Source: Gammaproteobacteria bacterium
GTDB lineage: Bacteria; Pseudomonadota; Gammaproteobacteria; SZUA-229
Direction of reading: 5' to 3'
Assembly (NCBI GenBank): GCA_026195895.1
Contig: JAPHRO010000040.1
Coordinates: 1-64,000 of the forward strand
Length of the DNA stretch: 64,000 nucleotides
The notes under the pieces were generated by a model. It saw only the letters and a program-made list of their open reading frames with translations. It was not told the origin of the DNA and did no database searches. Shown here piece by piece: positions 9,408 to 18,012 of this stretch. Made by a program: the position numbers and the translations under genes. How positions within the stretch are numbered: the first letter of the stretch is position 1; the number at the start of each line of letters is the position of its first letter.

Positions 9408-9974
9408 ATGGATAAGCAAATTCTTACTACGGGTGATGTTGCTCGCTACTGCAATGTCAATTTTCGTACCGTTATTCGCTGGATTGAGCGTGGCATACTC
9501 AATGCCTATAAGTTGCCGGGCAGGGGCGATAATCGTATATCCAGAGAGGATTTTATTGAATTCCTCCAGGATAACGATATGCCTGTTCCGGCGGAGTTCA
9601 GGCCCAGTGAAAACAGGGTGCTGGTGGTTGAGGATGATGTAACAACCGCGAAGATCATCCAAAAGGTGCTGGAAAAAGATGCTATTGAAACCTGTGTGGT
9701 GCACGATGGTTTTCACGCGGGTATCAAACTGAATGAATTTTCTCCGGCGGTGGTTTCGCTGGATCTGGATATACCGGGCCTGAAAGGACTGGATGTTCTG
9801 CGCTATATTAGAAAAACCGATAATTTGAAGCATATTAAGGTTCTGGTTGTATCGGGTCTGCCCGAGGCAGAACTACTAGCTGCCCAGGCTGCCGGTGCTG
9901 ATGATGTGCTGTCCAAACCGATTAAGCCTGAAGTGCTGCAGGAAAGAATGTCTCGATTATTAAGCTCAAACTAG
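9408..9974 (+). CDS. HTH (excisionase/MerR-like) - receiver domain fusion regulator
   Basis: 188 aa. Residues 5-55 form a helix-turn-helix of the excisionase/MerR class (LTTGDVARYCNVNFRTVIRW, then the PGRGDNRISREDF wing). Residues ~69-187 form a CheY-like receiver with acidic pair E75/D76, phospho-acceptor Asp119 in SLDLDIPG, Ser149 and Lys170. The DNA-binding domain is N-terminal to the receiver, the reverse of the usual response-regulator order. No histidine kinase lies next to it. A TATACT at 9396-9401 would start transcription close to the ATG, and no Shine-Dalgarno is visible, so a leaderless mRNA is possible. Confidence 0.85.
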   Translation: MDKQILTTGDVARYCNVNFRTVIRWIERGILNAYKLPGRGDNRISREDFIEFLQDNDMPVPAEFRPSENRVLVVEDDVTTAKIIQKVLEKDAIETCVVHDGFHAGIKLNEFSPAVVSLDLDIPGLKGLDVLRYIRKTDNLKHIKVLVVSGLPEAELLAAQAAGADDVLSKPIKPEVLQERMSRLLSSN

Positions 9975-10329
9975 CGTTTTAAACTTGTGCAGGTTTTCGA
10001 TATCTGGTTAGACTTGTGCACATGCTGATAATCGCTGTTCAATCTTCGTATTGATGAAGATTATCGCTACAAGTTATTGATTTATATGGTTGCGCCATTC
10101 TAACGTATTGAAAAATAAGTAATTATCGAGATGATTAAAAAACGATCAGTTTGTTACGGAGCCGTGAATAATGGGGATTGACGAGATTTCTACAGTGCTT
10201 GTCCACAAAGTTATGCACAGATTCTGTGGATAGTTCTATCGTCAATTTCCGGTTTACCGATATCAGGTGTCATCGAGTTTGTCTGGCTGTTTTATACTAA
10301 TAGATAAATACTAGTTTTAAGGAGAGATC
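9975..10329. promoter_or_regulatory. AT-rich intergenic region with clustered DnaA-box-like 9-mers
   Basis: No gene is visible in these 355 bp. They contain TTGTGCACA (10014-10022), TTGTCCACA (10199-10207), TTATGCACA (10211-10219, a full match to TTWTNCACA) and TGTGGATAG (10225-10233, reverse strand, one mismatch to TTATCCACA). The last three fall within 35 bp. A 7-bp inverted repeat AATCTTC/GAAGATT spans 10041-10062. The ribosome-binding site for the next gene (AAGGAG, 10318-10323) is at the right end. It is unlikely to be a replication origin, because no origin-associated genes and almost no GATC sites are present. Confidence 0.45.
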
Positions 10330-11049
10330 GTGCCACGCATTCTGCTTCTTCTCTTACTCGTTGCGGCGTTGTTATTGCTGTTCTACCGGTTTCGCGGTTT
10401 GACGTCTGCACGGAAAAAGCAAGTTCTCAAATATTTGCTCATATTGCTTGTTGTCGCTGTGTTTGCTGGGCTGGCTATCACAGGTCGACTGAGCTGGTTG
10501 TTTGCGCTAGTGGCTTCGGTGATTCCGTTGATACCGCGGATTATCGCGTGGCTGGTCAGAATACTGCCATCACTGCAGCCATTGTTGAAATATTTTAAAA
10601 TATCGAGAAAAGCTGATAACCAGCCGCAGATGGAAACTCGCTATCTGCGAGTAACGCTCAATGAAAAGACCCGTGACATGGAAGGTGTCGTAGTTCGGGG
10701 CGTTTTTCGGGGGCGTTTGCTGCAATCTCTTTCGATAGATGAATTATTGCGTCTGCTGGATGAATGCAGTCATAGTGATGTTGAGTCGGTGGCATTATTA
10801 ATGGCGTTCATGGATCGATATCATCATGGCTGGCGCAAGCAGCAGGGGGCGCAGGGTAACGGCCATGCCAGCACCGGGAACATGACTCGACAGGAGGCGC
10901 GGGAAATATTGCAGGTGTCTGAGTCCGCAACTGAAAAAGAAATAATTGAAGCTCATCGGCGGCTGATTCAGAAACTCCACCCCGATCGGGGCGGTTCTGA
11001 TTATCTGGCGGCTAAAATTAATCAGGCCAAGGAAACTTTGCTGGTCTGA
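10330..11049 (+). CDS. Membrane J-domain protein (DnaJ type III co-chaperone)
   Basis: 239 aa from GTG 10330, with a strong AAGGAG seven bases upstream. Hydrophobic segments lie at about 2-18, 32-52 and 56-80. A ~100-residue soluble region follows, then a C-terminal J domain from ~175, starting [14 protein letters not shown] and containing the essential HPD in KLHPDRGG. There is no zinc-finger or client-binding domain, so it is a specialised recruiter of DnaK to the inner membrane, resembling the TIM14-like type. Two J-domain proteins lie in this 4-kb stretch (see djlA). It converges on the FadL gene. Confidence 0.88.
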   Translation: MPRILLLLLLVAALLLLFYRFRGLTSARKKQVLKYLLILLVVAVFAGLAITGRLSWLFALVASVIPLIPRIIAWLVRILPSLQPLLKYFKISRKADNQPQMETRYLRVTLNEKTRDMEGVVVRGVFRGRLLQSLSIDELLRLLDECSHSDVESVALLMAFMDRYHHGWRKQQGAQGNGHASTGNMTRQEAREILQVSESATEKEIIEAHRRLIQKLHPDRGGSDYLAAKINQAKETLLV

Positions 11050-11068
11050 CGCATTGAATTTAACGGGC

Positions 11069-12403
11069 TTAAAAAATATAGCCCAGGTTAATGCCGAAGG
11101 TGGTAATGCCCAGGCCGATGCTGGCGCCGGTGGTCGGTGAAGTATAGGTTTTATCTGCGGCTTTCGAGCCATGGAAGCCTAATTCCCAGTGTTTGTTCAG
11201 TTGATAGTCGCCGCCAAAGGCATAGTGGGTTTCAGTTACCGCGGGGAGTATGTAATTACTGTCGGTATCCGCTTCATCAAAAGGCGCATCGGCCTGATTG
11301 TATCCCAGACGTAGATTCAGCTTAGAGTTGACGGCAAACTCGACGCCCAGGGCGATAACCGTCTGGTCATCCCAGTTGGCCGGCAGGCTGATTCGTTCAC
11401 CGTTCGGGCCAATAATATCCAGTGATGATAAGGTAGATGACCACTCAATGCGCTTAACATCAAATGACAGGCTAAGCATTTCATTTAGCTGGTAAGCGAT
11501 ACCCAGCGAGTACATGGCGGGAAAATCCAGATCCAGTGTGTAGGTGCCGGCAGGGCAAACTCTTGGCCCACCGCTGGCGCCACAGCCATTGGAGATCGGT
11601 AGCTGCTGACCAGAAACATCCATGATGGCGCCGTGTGACAACTGGTATTCGAGTTCGCTGAAGTTTTGCTTGCTCTTATAGCTGGCGCCAAGGGTTAAAT
11701 CATCTGAGATATCGTAGAGCAGGCCGAAACTCAGTCCATAGCCAAAAGCCTGGGCAGTACGACTTAAATCAAAGTTGACCATGGTGCCGTCATCAGCAAC
11801 GCCATCGGCATTCCCGCTGCCGTTGCCATCCATGTGGAAAGCCTGTTTGAAGGCAACCGATTGATAGTCAATGTTTAGCGATACCCCCAGACTGAGTTCT
11901 TTTTTAGGGCTCCAGGCTATAGTGGGGGCCATTTGCCAGAATTGAATGGCTGAAAAACCTTCAAAAAAGAGGCCAGGCTGCGTTCCCACTACTTCAGGAG
12001 AAAACCGGGTTAGAGGGTAATCGGTGCCCAGACCTGAAGTGCCGTATATGCCGCCGCCAAAGAAAACGTCAGAGCCTTCTGCAACCGGTGCTGTCCAGCC
12101 CAGAGCGGGTACGCCATATTGCTCGGCGGCTGAGTCGTTCTTTTCACCGCCCAGCGCCTGAAAATCAACAAAACGTTCAGGCATAAACATCTCCAGGCTG
12201 AAGTCTGTGCGGCTACCTATGCGAGCCATGCCCGCAGGGTTGGTAATAGCGGTCATGGCTGAGCCGGGGTTGGCGGTTACTGCGCCGCCCAGGCTTTTCT
12301 GATAGGCGCCGATGCCGGTCAACTGGTAACCGTTGGTAGCATTTGCATTACAGGAAATGGCAAGACAGGCAAGCAGAAGCAGGGACTGGTTTTTGGTATT
12401 CAT
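11069..12403 (-). CDS. OmpP1/FadL-family outer-membrane transporter
   Basis: 444 aa with a signal peptide (cleavage probably after ANA at ~22). The N-terminal NGYQLTGIGAYQKSLGGA and the NPAG motif (AITNPAGMARIG) are the conserved hatch region of FadL-type 14-strand barrels. The sequence ends in a beta-signal with terminal Phe (GINLGYIF). The family carries long-chain fatty acids, hydrocarbons or aromatics across the outer membrane. The substrate is unclear here. A second, different FadL homologue is at 42463 next to an acyl-CoA synthetase, so this one may serve another hydrophobic compound. Confidence 0.9.
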   Translation of the reverse strand: MNTKNQSLLLLACLAISCNANATNGYQLTGIGAYQKSLGGAVTANPGSAMTAITNPAGMARIGSRTDFSLEMFMPERFVDFQALGGEKNDSAAEQYGVPALGWTAPVAEGSDVFFGGGIYGTSGLGTDYPLTRFSPEVVGTQPGLFFEGFSAIQFWQMAPTIAWSPKKELSLGVSLNIDYQSVAFKQAFHMDGNGSGNADGVADDGTMVNFDLSRTAQAFGYGLSFGLLYDISDDLTLGASYKSKQNFSELEYQLSHGAIMDVSGQQLPISNGCGASGGPRVCPAGTYTLDLDFPAMYSLGIAYQLNEMLSLSFDVKRIEWSSTLSSLDIIGPNGERISLPANWDDQTVIALGVEFAVNSKLNLRLGYNQADAPFDEADTDSNYILPAVTETHYAFGGDYQLNKHWELGFHGSKAADKTYTSPTTGASIGLGITTFGINLGYIF

Positions 12404-12489
12404 ATCGAACTCGCAGGTGGTGCTGCCAGTTGCATTCAGCAGCTTGATTTGGTCAGTGCACTTAAGAATTAACTTAATTACAGTCAGTA

Positions 12490-12894
12490 TTATTTCAGAG
12501 TGGCGCTACTCAGTAATTGGTCAAAAGGCGATGCCGGGCCTATTTCAATCACGATGGTTTCACTTAATGGCACTTCATCGGACTCGATGTGGGGCAGTAT
12601 TTGCTCTGAAATTTGCAGTATGGTCAATATGCCCTGTTGCGTGGCGCTATCTTCCGATGCCTGGCTTTGCTGCTGTAATGCTGTAATGTGATCACGAAAA
12701 TCTTTAATACGTGATTCATGATCCAGTTTTTGAAATTCAGGCGAAAAACTTAAATGAAGTTCACGGCTAGCTGCGTCAGAGTTATCCACGATCTGGATAT
12801 GAAAAGGGCCTTCGATAAGCATGTTTTTAGTGTTCCACGAAATATTACAGGATGCTAATTGTCCATGCAGCCGGGCAGATTGTAAAGTCAGCAC
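12490..12894 (-). CDS. Unknown 134-aa protein downstream of djlA
   Basis: It begins with GTG 12894, eight bases after the djlA stop; an ATG at 12822 is the alternative. The chain is soluble, without signal peptide or membrane segments. A beta-rich first half (about residues 15-70) precedes a helical Gln/Ser-rich segment (about 75-110). No family was recognised. It is probably cotranscribed with djlA, which gives no firm hint of function. An AT-rich gap separates it from the FadL gene downstream. Confidence 0.6.
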   Translation of the reverse strand: MLTLQSARLHGQLASCNISWNTKNMLIEGPFHIQIVDNSDAASRELHLSFSPEFQKLDHESRIKDFRDHITALQQQSQASEDSATQQGILTILQISEQILPHIESDEVPLSETIVIEIGPASPFDQLLSSATLK

Positions 12895-12902
12895 CGATAT
12901 GG

Positions 12903-13679
12903 TTATTTTCGTTCCCGCTTAATCTGGTCATAGGCGGCTTTTATTTCCTGGGTTTTTTCTGTTGCCAGCTTAAGCATTTCTTCCGGTAGACCTTTAGCCA
13001 CTAATTTATCCGGATGATGCTGGCTCATCAATCTGCGATAAGCTTTTTTAACTTCAGCATCGGTAGCGGTAGAGCTTACTCCTAGCACCGTATACGCATC
13101 CTTTAGCGAGGTTTTGTGAGTGCCCTGCTGGGCGCCGGCATACTGTTGCTGCGCCATAACCATCTGAATTAGTTGTTCAAGCTGAGCACTACTGAATCCC
13201 AGTGAGTTACTGACATGGTTGAGCGCTTTGTGTTCTTCCGGGTGCAGCTTGCCATCCGCGAATGCTGTGGCTATAAGGATTTCCAGGAACATTTGAATCA
13301 AATTGCGGCGCCGATGACACTCTCGTTTGAACTGTTGCAGCACGTCTGCCAGTGGAAAATCATCCTGTTTGCCCTGATTGAATAAGTCGATAGCGGCAGC
13401 GCGCTGTTCAGCAGACAAATTCATCTGAGCCATAATATTTTCGGCCATTTGAATTTCGTCTCGGGTGACCTGGCCATCAGCTTTGGCGAGGTACCCCATC
13501 ACCGAGAAGCTGGTAGTGAAGAATGCGGCCTGGGTGCGTTGCGTATCACCCACATCAAGATCAAGCCCACTAATGCCTCTATCGAATTGATGTCCGAAGG
13601 TGGCACCAAGCAGAGCGCCTAGCGGGCCGCCAAGCATAAAGCCAAATCCGCCTCCGATTATTTTACCCCACCAGCTCAT
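12903..13679 (-). CDS. djlA: DjlA-type co-chaperone (TerB + J domain)
   Basis: 258 aa. The N-terminus is a glycine-rich membrane segment (residues ~8-27, glycine-zipper like), as in DjlA. Residues ~55-150 are a TerB-like helical domain (GYLAKADGQVTRDEI and IATAFADGKLHPEE carry its paired acidic motifs). The C-terminal ~65 residues are a J domain with HHPDK. DjlA is an inner-membrane DnaJ-like protein whose J domain faces the cytoplasm and stimulates DnaK; in E. coli its overproduction affects envelope signalling. A 134-aa unknown gene follows closely. Confidence 0.9.
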   Translation of the reverse strand: MSWWGKIIGGGFGFMLGGPLGALLGATFGHQFDRGISGLDLDVGDTQRTQAAFFTTSFSVMGYLAKADGQVTRDEIQMAENIMAQMNLSAEQRAAAIDLFNQGKQDDFPLADVLQQFKRECHRRRNLIQMFLEILIATAFADGKLHPEEHKALNHVSNSLGFSSAQLEQLIQMVMAQQQYAGAQQGTHKTSLKDAYTVLGVSSTATDAEVKKAYRRLMSQHHPDKLVAKGLPEEMLKLATEKTQEIKAAYDQIKRERK

Positions 13680-13767
13680 GAATATTTATCCGCCAAAAAT
13701 GATGGCGAGTATTATAAAGTATTTTATCAATGGGGTAGCAGTTTAGATGTGGAAGAAATCGGGGAAA

Positions 13768-14139
13768 TTAAATTATATTGTCTTCATGTAATGCAGTATC
13801 AAGTTCATGATCATCGATAGATACCCCATTTAAAATATTTAGCATGAGTTTGCGTTGCTGGCTGACGTTGGCATTTAGCTCATGATGGATTCTGTCATAA
13901 TGATGGTTGATGGCCGCTTCAAAGTCGTTGTAGATGCTGCTGTTAAGTATGATGTGATGGTTGTTTTGCTGGAATTCGTGTTCAATAAAATGGATGCTAT
14001 TAAGTAGAGTTTCTCGTGATAAGCAGTCATTTTTGCTGTTTTTTCCTGAATAAGTAATAAAGGCGTAATTTCTGAGGGCTTCGCACAATATATTTTTTAC
14101 TGTTGTTGAGCATTTGATCTGAATTGAGTTCTTTTTCAT
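13768..14139 (-). CDS. Unknown His/Asn-rich 123-aa protein coupled to the M48-like gene
   Basis: The ATG at 14139 follows the stop of the upstream M48-like gene by one base (TAA-A-ATG), so the two are translationally coupled; a longer start at 14154 would overlap that gene. The protein is soluble and helical, rich in Asn, His and Ile, with one histidine cluster (INHHYDRIHHEL). No signal peptide or known domain. Codon use is AT-rich like its partner gene. The coupling suggests a partner of the membrane protein, which is inference. Confidence 0.6.
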   Translation of the reverse strand: MKKNSIQIKCSTTVKNILCEALRNYAFITYSGKNSKNDCLSRETLLNSIHFIEHEFQQNNHHIILNSSIYNDFEAAINHHYDRIHHELNANVSQQRKLMLNILNGVSIDDHELDTALHEDNII

Positions 14140-14140
14140 T

Positions 14141-15688
14141 TTAAGCGGCCTCAACCTGATAAGCTAATGCCTGTCTTCTATATGATTGAGCTGCTTTATT
14201 ATTGCCAGCACGCACATAATATTTGGTAATTAGCTGGCAGGCCATGACGGTAAAGCTGCTATCTAGTTTAATGGTGTTCTCTAATGCTTCGATGCCGCTA
14301 TCATCCATTTTTGCTATGAGTGTGCGTCCAATATCAAAACTAATTCGAGGATCTCGAGGATTATATTTTAATATTTGTTTATAAAGTTCGCTTGCCTCAG
14401 GTTCGTCAACATAACGTTTTATTAGAAGAATATATTCCCAGATTTTAGTGTCAGAGAGCAGGCCTTTGCTGGCCTGAATCCTGTATTCTTTTAAAAGGTT
14501 CTGTTCTAGCTGACCTTTTTTGTATTTTTGTTGCCAGTCAAACCGGTGCGTTATAAACCAGACTTTATCCATTTGTTTAGTGATCTCGGCAAGAGAGCTA
14601 TTTAAAAAATGATGAGCGGAACTTTCGGTTACAGGCTCTGGCAGGTTGTTGCCGGTATGTCCCAGATTTTCGAATCTGGTGCGTAGTGAAGGCATAAAGT
14701 TTGAGTGATTTTCTGTTTGTAGTTCATGGTCCAGCCATGACTGAGCGCTTTCTCTATCGATATTTATTCTAAGATTTCTTTCCAGGCTCGAATAAGGAAA
14801 GTAGGGTGGGGATTTGTATTTATAGGCTTTATTAAAAAGGTGCGGCCAATAATTTTCTTCAAGGTATTTTTTACAGATGCTGCTGGTGGTCAACATATTA
14901 ACGATGGAGTTATCTATCATTGCCTGGCTTGCTGCGGCATCAGCATAGAGTTCCTCCTGCCTGCAGGCAGCTTGCGCCAGTAGTCGAAAAACTGGAGTGA
15001 ACCATGAGAAAAAAGCTAGCATGAATATATTTGGTAGTTGCCATTGCTTGCTATGGGCTTTCTTATAGAGACTCAATGTTTTTTGATAAAAATATATCCA
15101 TGCTGTTGGGCGTTTATATGTGCCGGTGAGATGTATGATTTTTCTGTATATTGCAGCCTTTAGTTGTATGGGTGACAGGCTTTGCATTAATGGCAGGCCA
15201 ATTAAAAGCGTGTTAGTGAATAATACTGGAAAGCCATTTGTAGGGGTTCGTATAATTTCTATTTCACAAATATTAGTCAGTTTTATAAAGTCAATTTTTG
15301 GTGCATTGCAGTCATCACATATTTCATTGACTAGTGCAATGAGTGAGGCGGAATCTTCATTGGAAAGTGGCCGGCCAGCAGGTAAATCAATATTAAGTTT
15401 AAATAAATAATAGCTAAGTATGGTTGCTATTGTAGCGACACTTATCTGGGTCAATATTATCGTTGCGTCCAGGTAGTCGCTGGCAGCAATTATATTACTG
15501 GGTATGGAAATTACTAAATAAAGGGCAATGATCGGAATTGAGAATAAAAAAAATGTTGCCAGCAGGGAAAGCACGAGTATCACTGCAATATACAGATGGG
15601 GGTGTCTCTCAGTCAGGCTTTTTTTAGTATCATCTTCCGGTTTGCTGGATAAAATGCTGCGTTCCAGTGCGTCAAGCGGGTCACTCAT
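14141..15688 (-). CDS. M48-like membrane protein lacking the zinc-protease motif, with TPR-like tail
   Basis: 515 aa. Two membrane segments (about 33-62 and 74-97) are followed by a region laid out like an M48 (HtpX/Ste24-type) peptidase. The position of HExxH reads RKIIH (182-186), so the first His and the catalytic Glu are missing. The downstream third-ligand motif survives as EELYAD (245-250). The C-terminal ~110 residues look like TPR-type helical repeats (YKQILKYNPRDPRISFDIG). By family logic it should be an inactive pseudopeptidase, perhaps a scaffold or regulator. Coupled to the 123-aa gene downstream. Confidence 0.7.
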   Translation of the reverse strand: MSDPLDALERSILSSKPEDDTKKSLTERHPHLYIAVILVLSLLATFFLFSIPIIALYLVISIPSNIIAASDYLDATIILTQISVATIATILSYYLFKLNIDLPAGRPLSNEDSASLIALVNEICDDCNAPKIDFIKLTNICEIEIIRTPTNGFPVLFTNTLLIGLPLMQSLSPIQLKAAIYRKIIHLTGTYKRPTAWIYFYQKTLSLYKKAHSKQWQLPNIFMLAFFSWFTPVFRLLAQAACRQEELYADAAASQAMIDNSIVNMLTTSSICKKYLEENYWPHLFNKAYKYKSPPYFPYSSLERNLRINIDRESAQSWLDHELQTENHSNFMPSLRTRFENLGHTGNNLPEPVTESSAHHFLNSSLAEITKQMDKVWFITHRFDWQQKYKKGQLEQNLLKEYRIQASKGLLSDTKIWEYILLIKRYVDEPEASELYKQILKYNPRDPRISFDIGRTLIAKMDDSGIEALENTIKLDSSFTVMACQLITKYYVRAGNNKAAQSYRRQALAYQVEAA

Positions 15689-15984
15689 TTGAATCTTTCC
15701 TTTTTAAATATTATCAATTAGTTGCAATTGCAATAAAAAAACAGATGAAAATGCGTGGTAAAAAAGCAATCAGGCTGCAATGAATGAGTGATGTTTTATA
15801 GGGTCATTTATAATCCTGTGGATAACTAAATAAACAGGCGGGTTATTTTATAATTATTGTTTATTGCAGCGGGCTATCAAGTTAAGTCAATCATGAATGT
15901 GGGGTCAAGCTGGCGGGTGTGCTAGATGTGATATTTGAGATAAATATCACGTTTTTATATCCATATAAGAAATTAACTGTATTT
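15689..15984. other. AT-rich intergenic region with one perfect DnaA box
   Basis: No gene is visible in these ~296 bp. TGTGGATAA at 15817-15825 is the exact complement of the consensus DnaA box TTATCCACA. The rest is AT-rich, with A and T runs near the start of the M48-like gene that probably hold its promoter. A single box can occur by chance and does not mark an origin. Confidence 0.35.
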
Positions 15985-16224
15985 TTATGTTTTATTGGTG
16001 AAGTCCATTTCGCCAGTTCGTATCAGCTCGGCTACCTGCAATGTGGGCTCATCAGGAAATAGTTTTCGTAAATCTTCCATGGTGAGTGATTCACCTTTTT
16101 CATCGTAACGCTGCCAGATCTTCTCCCAGCGCTCATCATCAAAATAAAATCCCACCGGCAGCAGAGCCACGGGTTTATTATTAAAATCAGTTATTACTTT
16201 GGGCTCTATTAATTTACCAGGCAT
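15985..16224 (-). CDS. Small unknown acidic protein (79 aa)
   Basis: ATG at 16224. The protein is soluble, has no signal peptide, and contains aromatic-rich blocks (VGFYFDDERWEKIWQRYDE) and a short helical C-terminus. I do not recognise the family. It lies 37 bp downstream of the TRAP large-permease gene on the same strand and could be the last gene of that operon, but nothing in it points to transport. Confidence 0.55.
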   Translation of the reverse strand: MPGKLIEPKVITDFNNKPVALLPVGFYFDDERWEKIWQRYDEKGESLTMEDLRKLFPDEPTLQVAELIRTGEMDFTNKT

Positions 16225-16261
16225 AACGGGTATCTATTGTGAATTGGAAGAATATTATAAC

Positions 16262-17515
16262 TCAGCTTTTCCACCACAGGGTAAGAAATGGTATATATGA
16301 AATAAGTCCCAGCCAAATTAACATAATAACCAGGAAAGGGAAGGTGGATCGAAATAAGGTTAAAATTGATTTGCCGAAGCGTTGGCTGGCAATAAATAAA
16401 TTTATACCGACAGGAGGTGTCATATAGCCAATTTCAAGATTGGCCAGAAAAATTATCCCCAGATGAACCGGATCAATTTGATAACGGGTTGCCAGTGGGA
16501 GAATCAGGGGAACCACCACAACGATGGCGGAAAAAATATCCATCATCGCACCTACGATAAGTAAAAACAGGTTGAGTAGCAGGAGAAATTGTAGCTGACT
16601 GTCTATTCGTTGCTCCAGCATAGAGAGCAGTTGCATGGGTATCTGGCTGTCAATCAGAATATTGGTTAAACCCATGGTGATGCCAAGAATAATGAGAATG
16701 CTGCCAACCAGAGTAGAAGTATCTATAAGTATTTTAGCAAGATCATTATGCAGATCGAGTTCTTTATAAATTATGATCTCCATGAGAAATACATAAGTTG
16801 CGGTGAAAGCGGCTGCCTCGGTAACCGTAACGAAACCACCAAAAATTCCAGTAATAATAAGAACCGGTAATAAAATATCCCAGAAACTATCTTTGGCAGC
16901 AGCTAATGCTTTGGACAGAGAAAAATCATGGATGGGTTCATGCCAGTTGAGAGCGGATTTATAACTATAAAGAGACAGCATAATAAGCAGTATCAGTCCG
17001 GGTATTACCCCGGCCAGGAATAGTTCGTCAATGCTTGCACCGGAAACTATGCCATAAAGCAGAATAGCCAGACTTGGTGCAAACAATAATCCCAGTGAGC
17101 CTGATGATGTTAATAAACCCAGAGAAAATTTATCATCATAGTTTGCCTGTTTGAATAATGGATAAAGTAATCCACCCAGAGCAATTATTGTTACTCCAGA
17201 AGCACCGGTAAAAGCAGTAAAAAAAGCACAGGAAATAATGGTAACAATGGCCAGGCCGCCAGGGAGCCAGCAAAATAATGAATTGAATAAATTTATTAGT
17301 CGTTTTGGGCCGCCGCCTGCGGCCAGGGTCATTCCGGCCAGAGTGAATAGCGGGATCGCAATAAGATTTGGCTGTGAGGCCAGTCGATACAGTTCAATAA
17401 TTAAAATTGCAGGATCAAGATTAACACTGTTGCTGGCAACCAGCCCGCCTGCGCCCAGAACAACAAACAGTGGTACGCCTAATATAGCCAGGACAATGAG
17501 TAAAACGACAATCAT
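16262..17515 (-). CDS. dctM: TRAP transporter large permease (DctM type)
   Basis: 417 aa, almost entirely hydrophobic with about 12 membrane segments. The features are those of the DctM/TRAP-M family: a repeated layout, IPLFTLAGMTLAAGG in the first half, and a C-terminal block with GYMTPPVGINLF. It forms the Na+-driven transport channel with the small permease. Its ATG overlaps the stop of the DctQ gene (ATGA). TRAP transporters import C4-dicarboxylates, sialic acid, ectoine, keto acids and other organic acids. The substrate is not decidable from the permease. Confidence 0.92.
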   Translation of the reverse strand: MIVVLLIVLAILGVPLFVVLGAGGLVASNSVNLDPAILIIELYRLASQPNLIAIPLFTLAGMTLAAGGGPKRLINLFNSLFCWLPGGLAIVTIISCAFFTAFTGASGVTIIALGGLLYPLFKQANYDDKFSLGLLTSSGSLGLLFAPSLAILLYGIVSGASIDELFLAGVIPGLILLIMLSLYSYKSALNWHEPIHDFSLSKALAAAKDSFWDILLPVLIITGIFGGFVTVTEAAAFTATYVFLMEIIIYKELDLHNDLAKILIDTSTLVGSILIILGITMGLTNILIDSQIPMQLLSMLEQRIDSQLQFLLLLNLFLLIVGAMMDIFSAIVVVVPLILPLATRYQIDPVHLGIIFLANLEIGYMTPPVGINLFIASQRFGKSILTLFRSTFPFLVIMLIWLGLISYIPFLTLWWKS

Positions 17516-18012
17516 GTTTTGACTGCTATTTGTTCATGTTCAAAGCCGGTTAGGAGAAGCAGGAAAAAATGCATACTTAAAATGATAAAACCAACAGGGA
17601 TAATGAGTGCCATGAATAGCGCCCACTGTTCATTGGCTGGGGCATAGTTCCATTCGTCAATCCAGAACTGGATGCTATAGTAGGAAAATATCGCGCAGAT
17701 GAATGTGCTTATTATGAGTAGAGAGCGTGCCAGTTTTTCTTTTTGTCGGGAGTTTAAAAAAGCTGACAGAATGTCTATTTTAATGTGATTGTTCTGTTCG
17801 GAAACCAGGGCTGCGCCCATAAATGTAATGAATAGCACCAGGTGTCGGGAAATGACGTCCAGGTGTGGGAAACCAGTGTCAAAAAAATTACGCGCAATAA
17901 TCTGTGACAAGGTAAATAACAATAGCAGTACCAGACTGCTGGCAGACAGTAGTTTTTCAATAGCTATTAGCCCCTGTTTTGTTTTCAGGGCAAAGCTGTG
18001 CCAATGAGACAT
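17512..18012 (-). CDS. dctQ: TRAP transporter small permease (DctQ type)
   Basis: 166 aa with four predicted membrane helices (about 22-42, 53-70, 92-112, 132-155), the DctQ topology. The first helix is followed by the characteristic ARNFFDTGFPHLDVISRHLV segment. It pairs with DctM in the inner membrane. The start codon shares a base with the stop of the DctP gene (TAATG), and the stop overlaps the start of dctM, so the four genes from TatT to DctM form one tightly coupled operon. Confidence 0.9.
   Translation of the reverse strand: MSHWHSFALKTKQGLIAIEKLLSASSLVLLLLFTLSQIIARNFFDTGFPHLDVISRHLVLFITFMGAALVSEQNNHIKIDILSAFLNSRQKEKLARSLLIISTFICAIFSYYSIQFWIDEWNYAPANEQWALFMALIIPVGFIILSMHFFLLLLTGFEHEQIAVKT

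Noticed and set aside
9975-10329. A chromosomal replication origin
   Set aside because: DnaA-like boxes are present but there are no dnaA, gidA/mnmG, rpmH or similar genes next to it, almost no GATC sites, and no clear AT-rich unwinding repeats. I keep it only as a possible DnaA-binding cluster.
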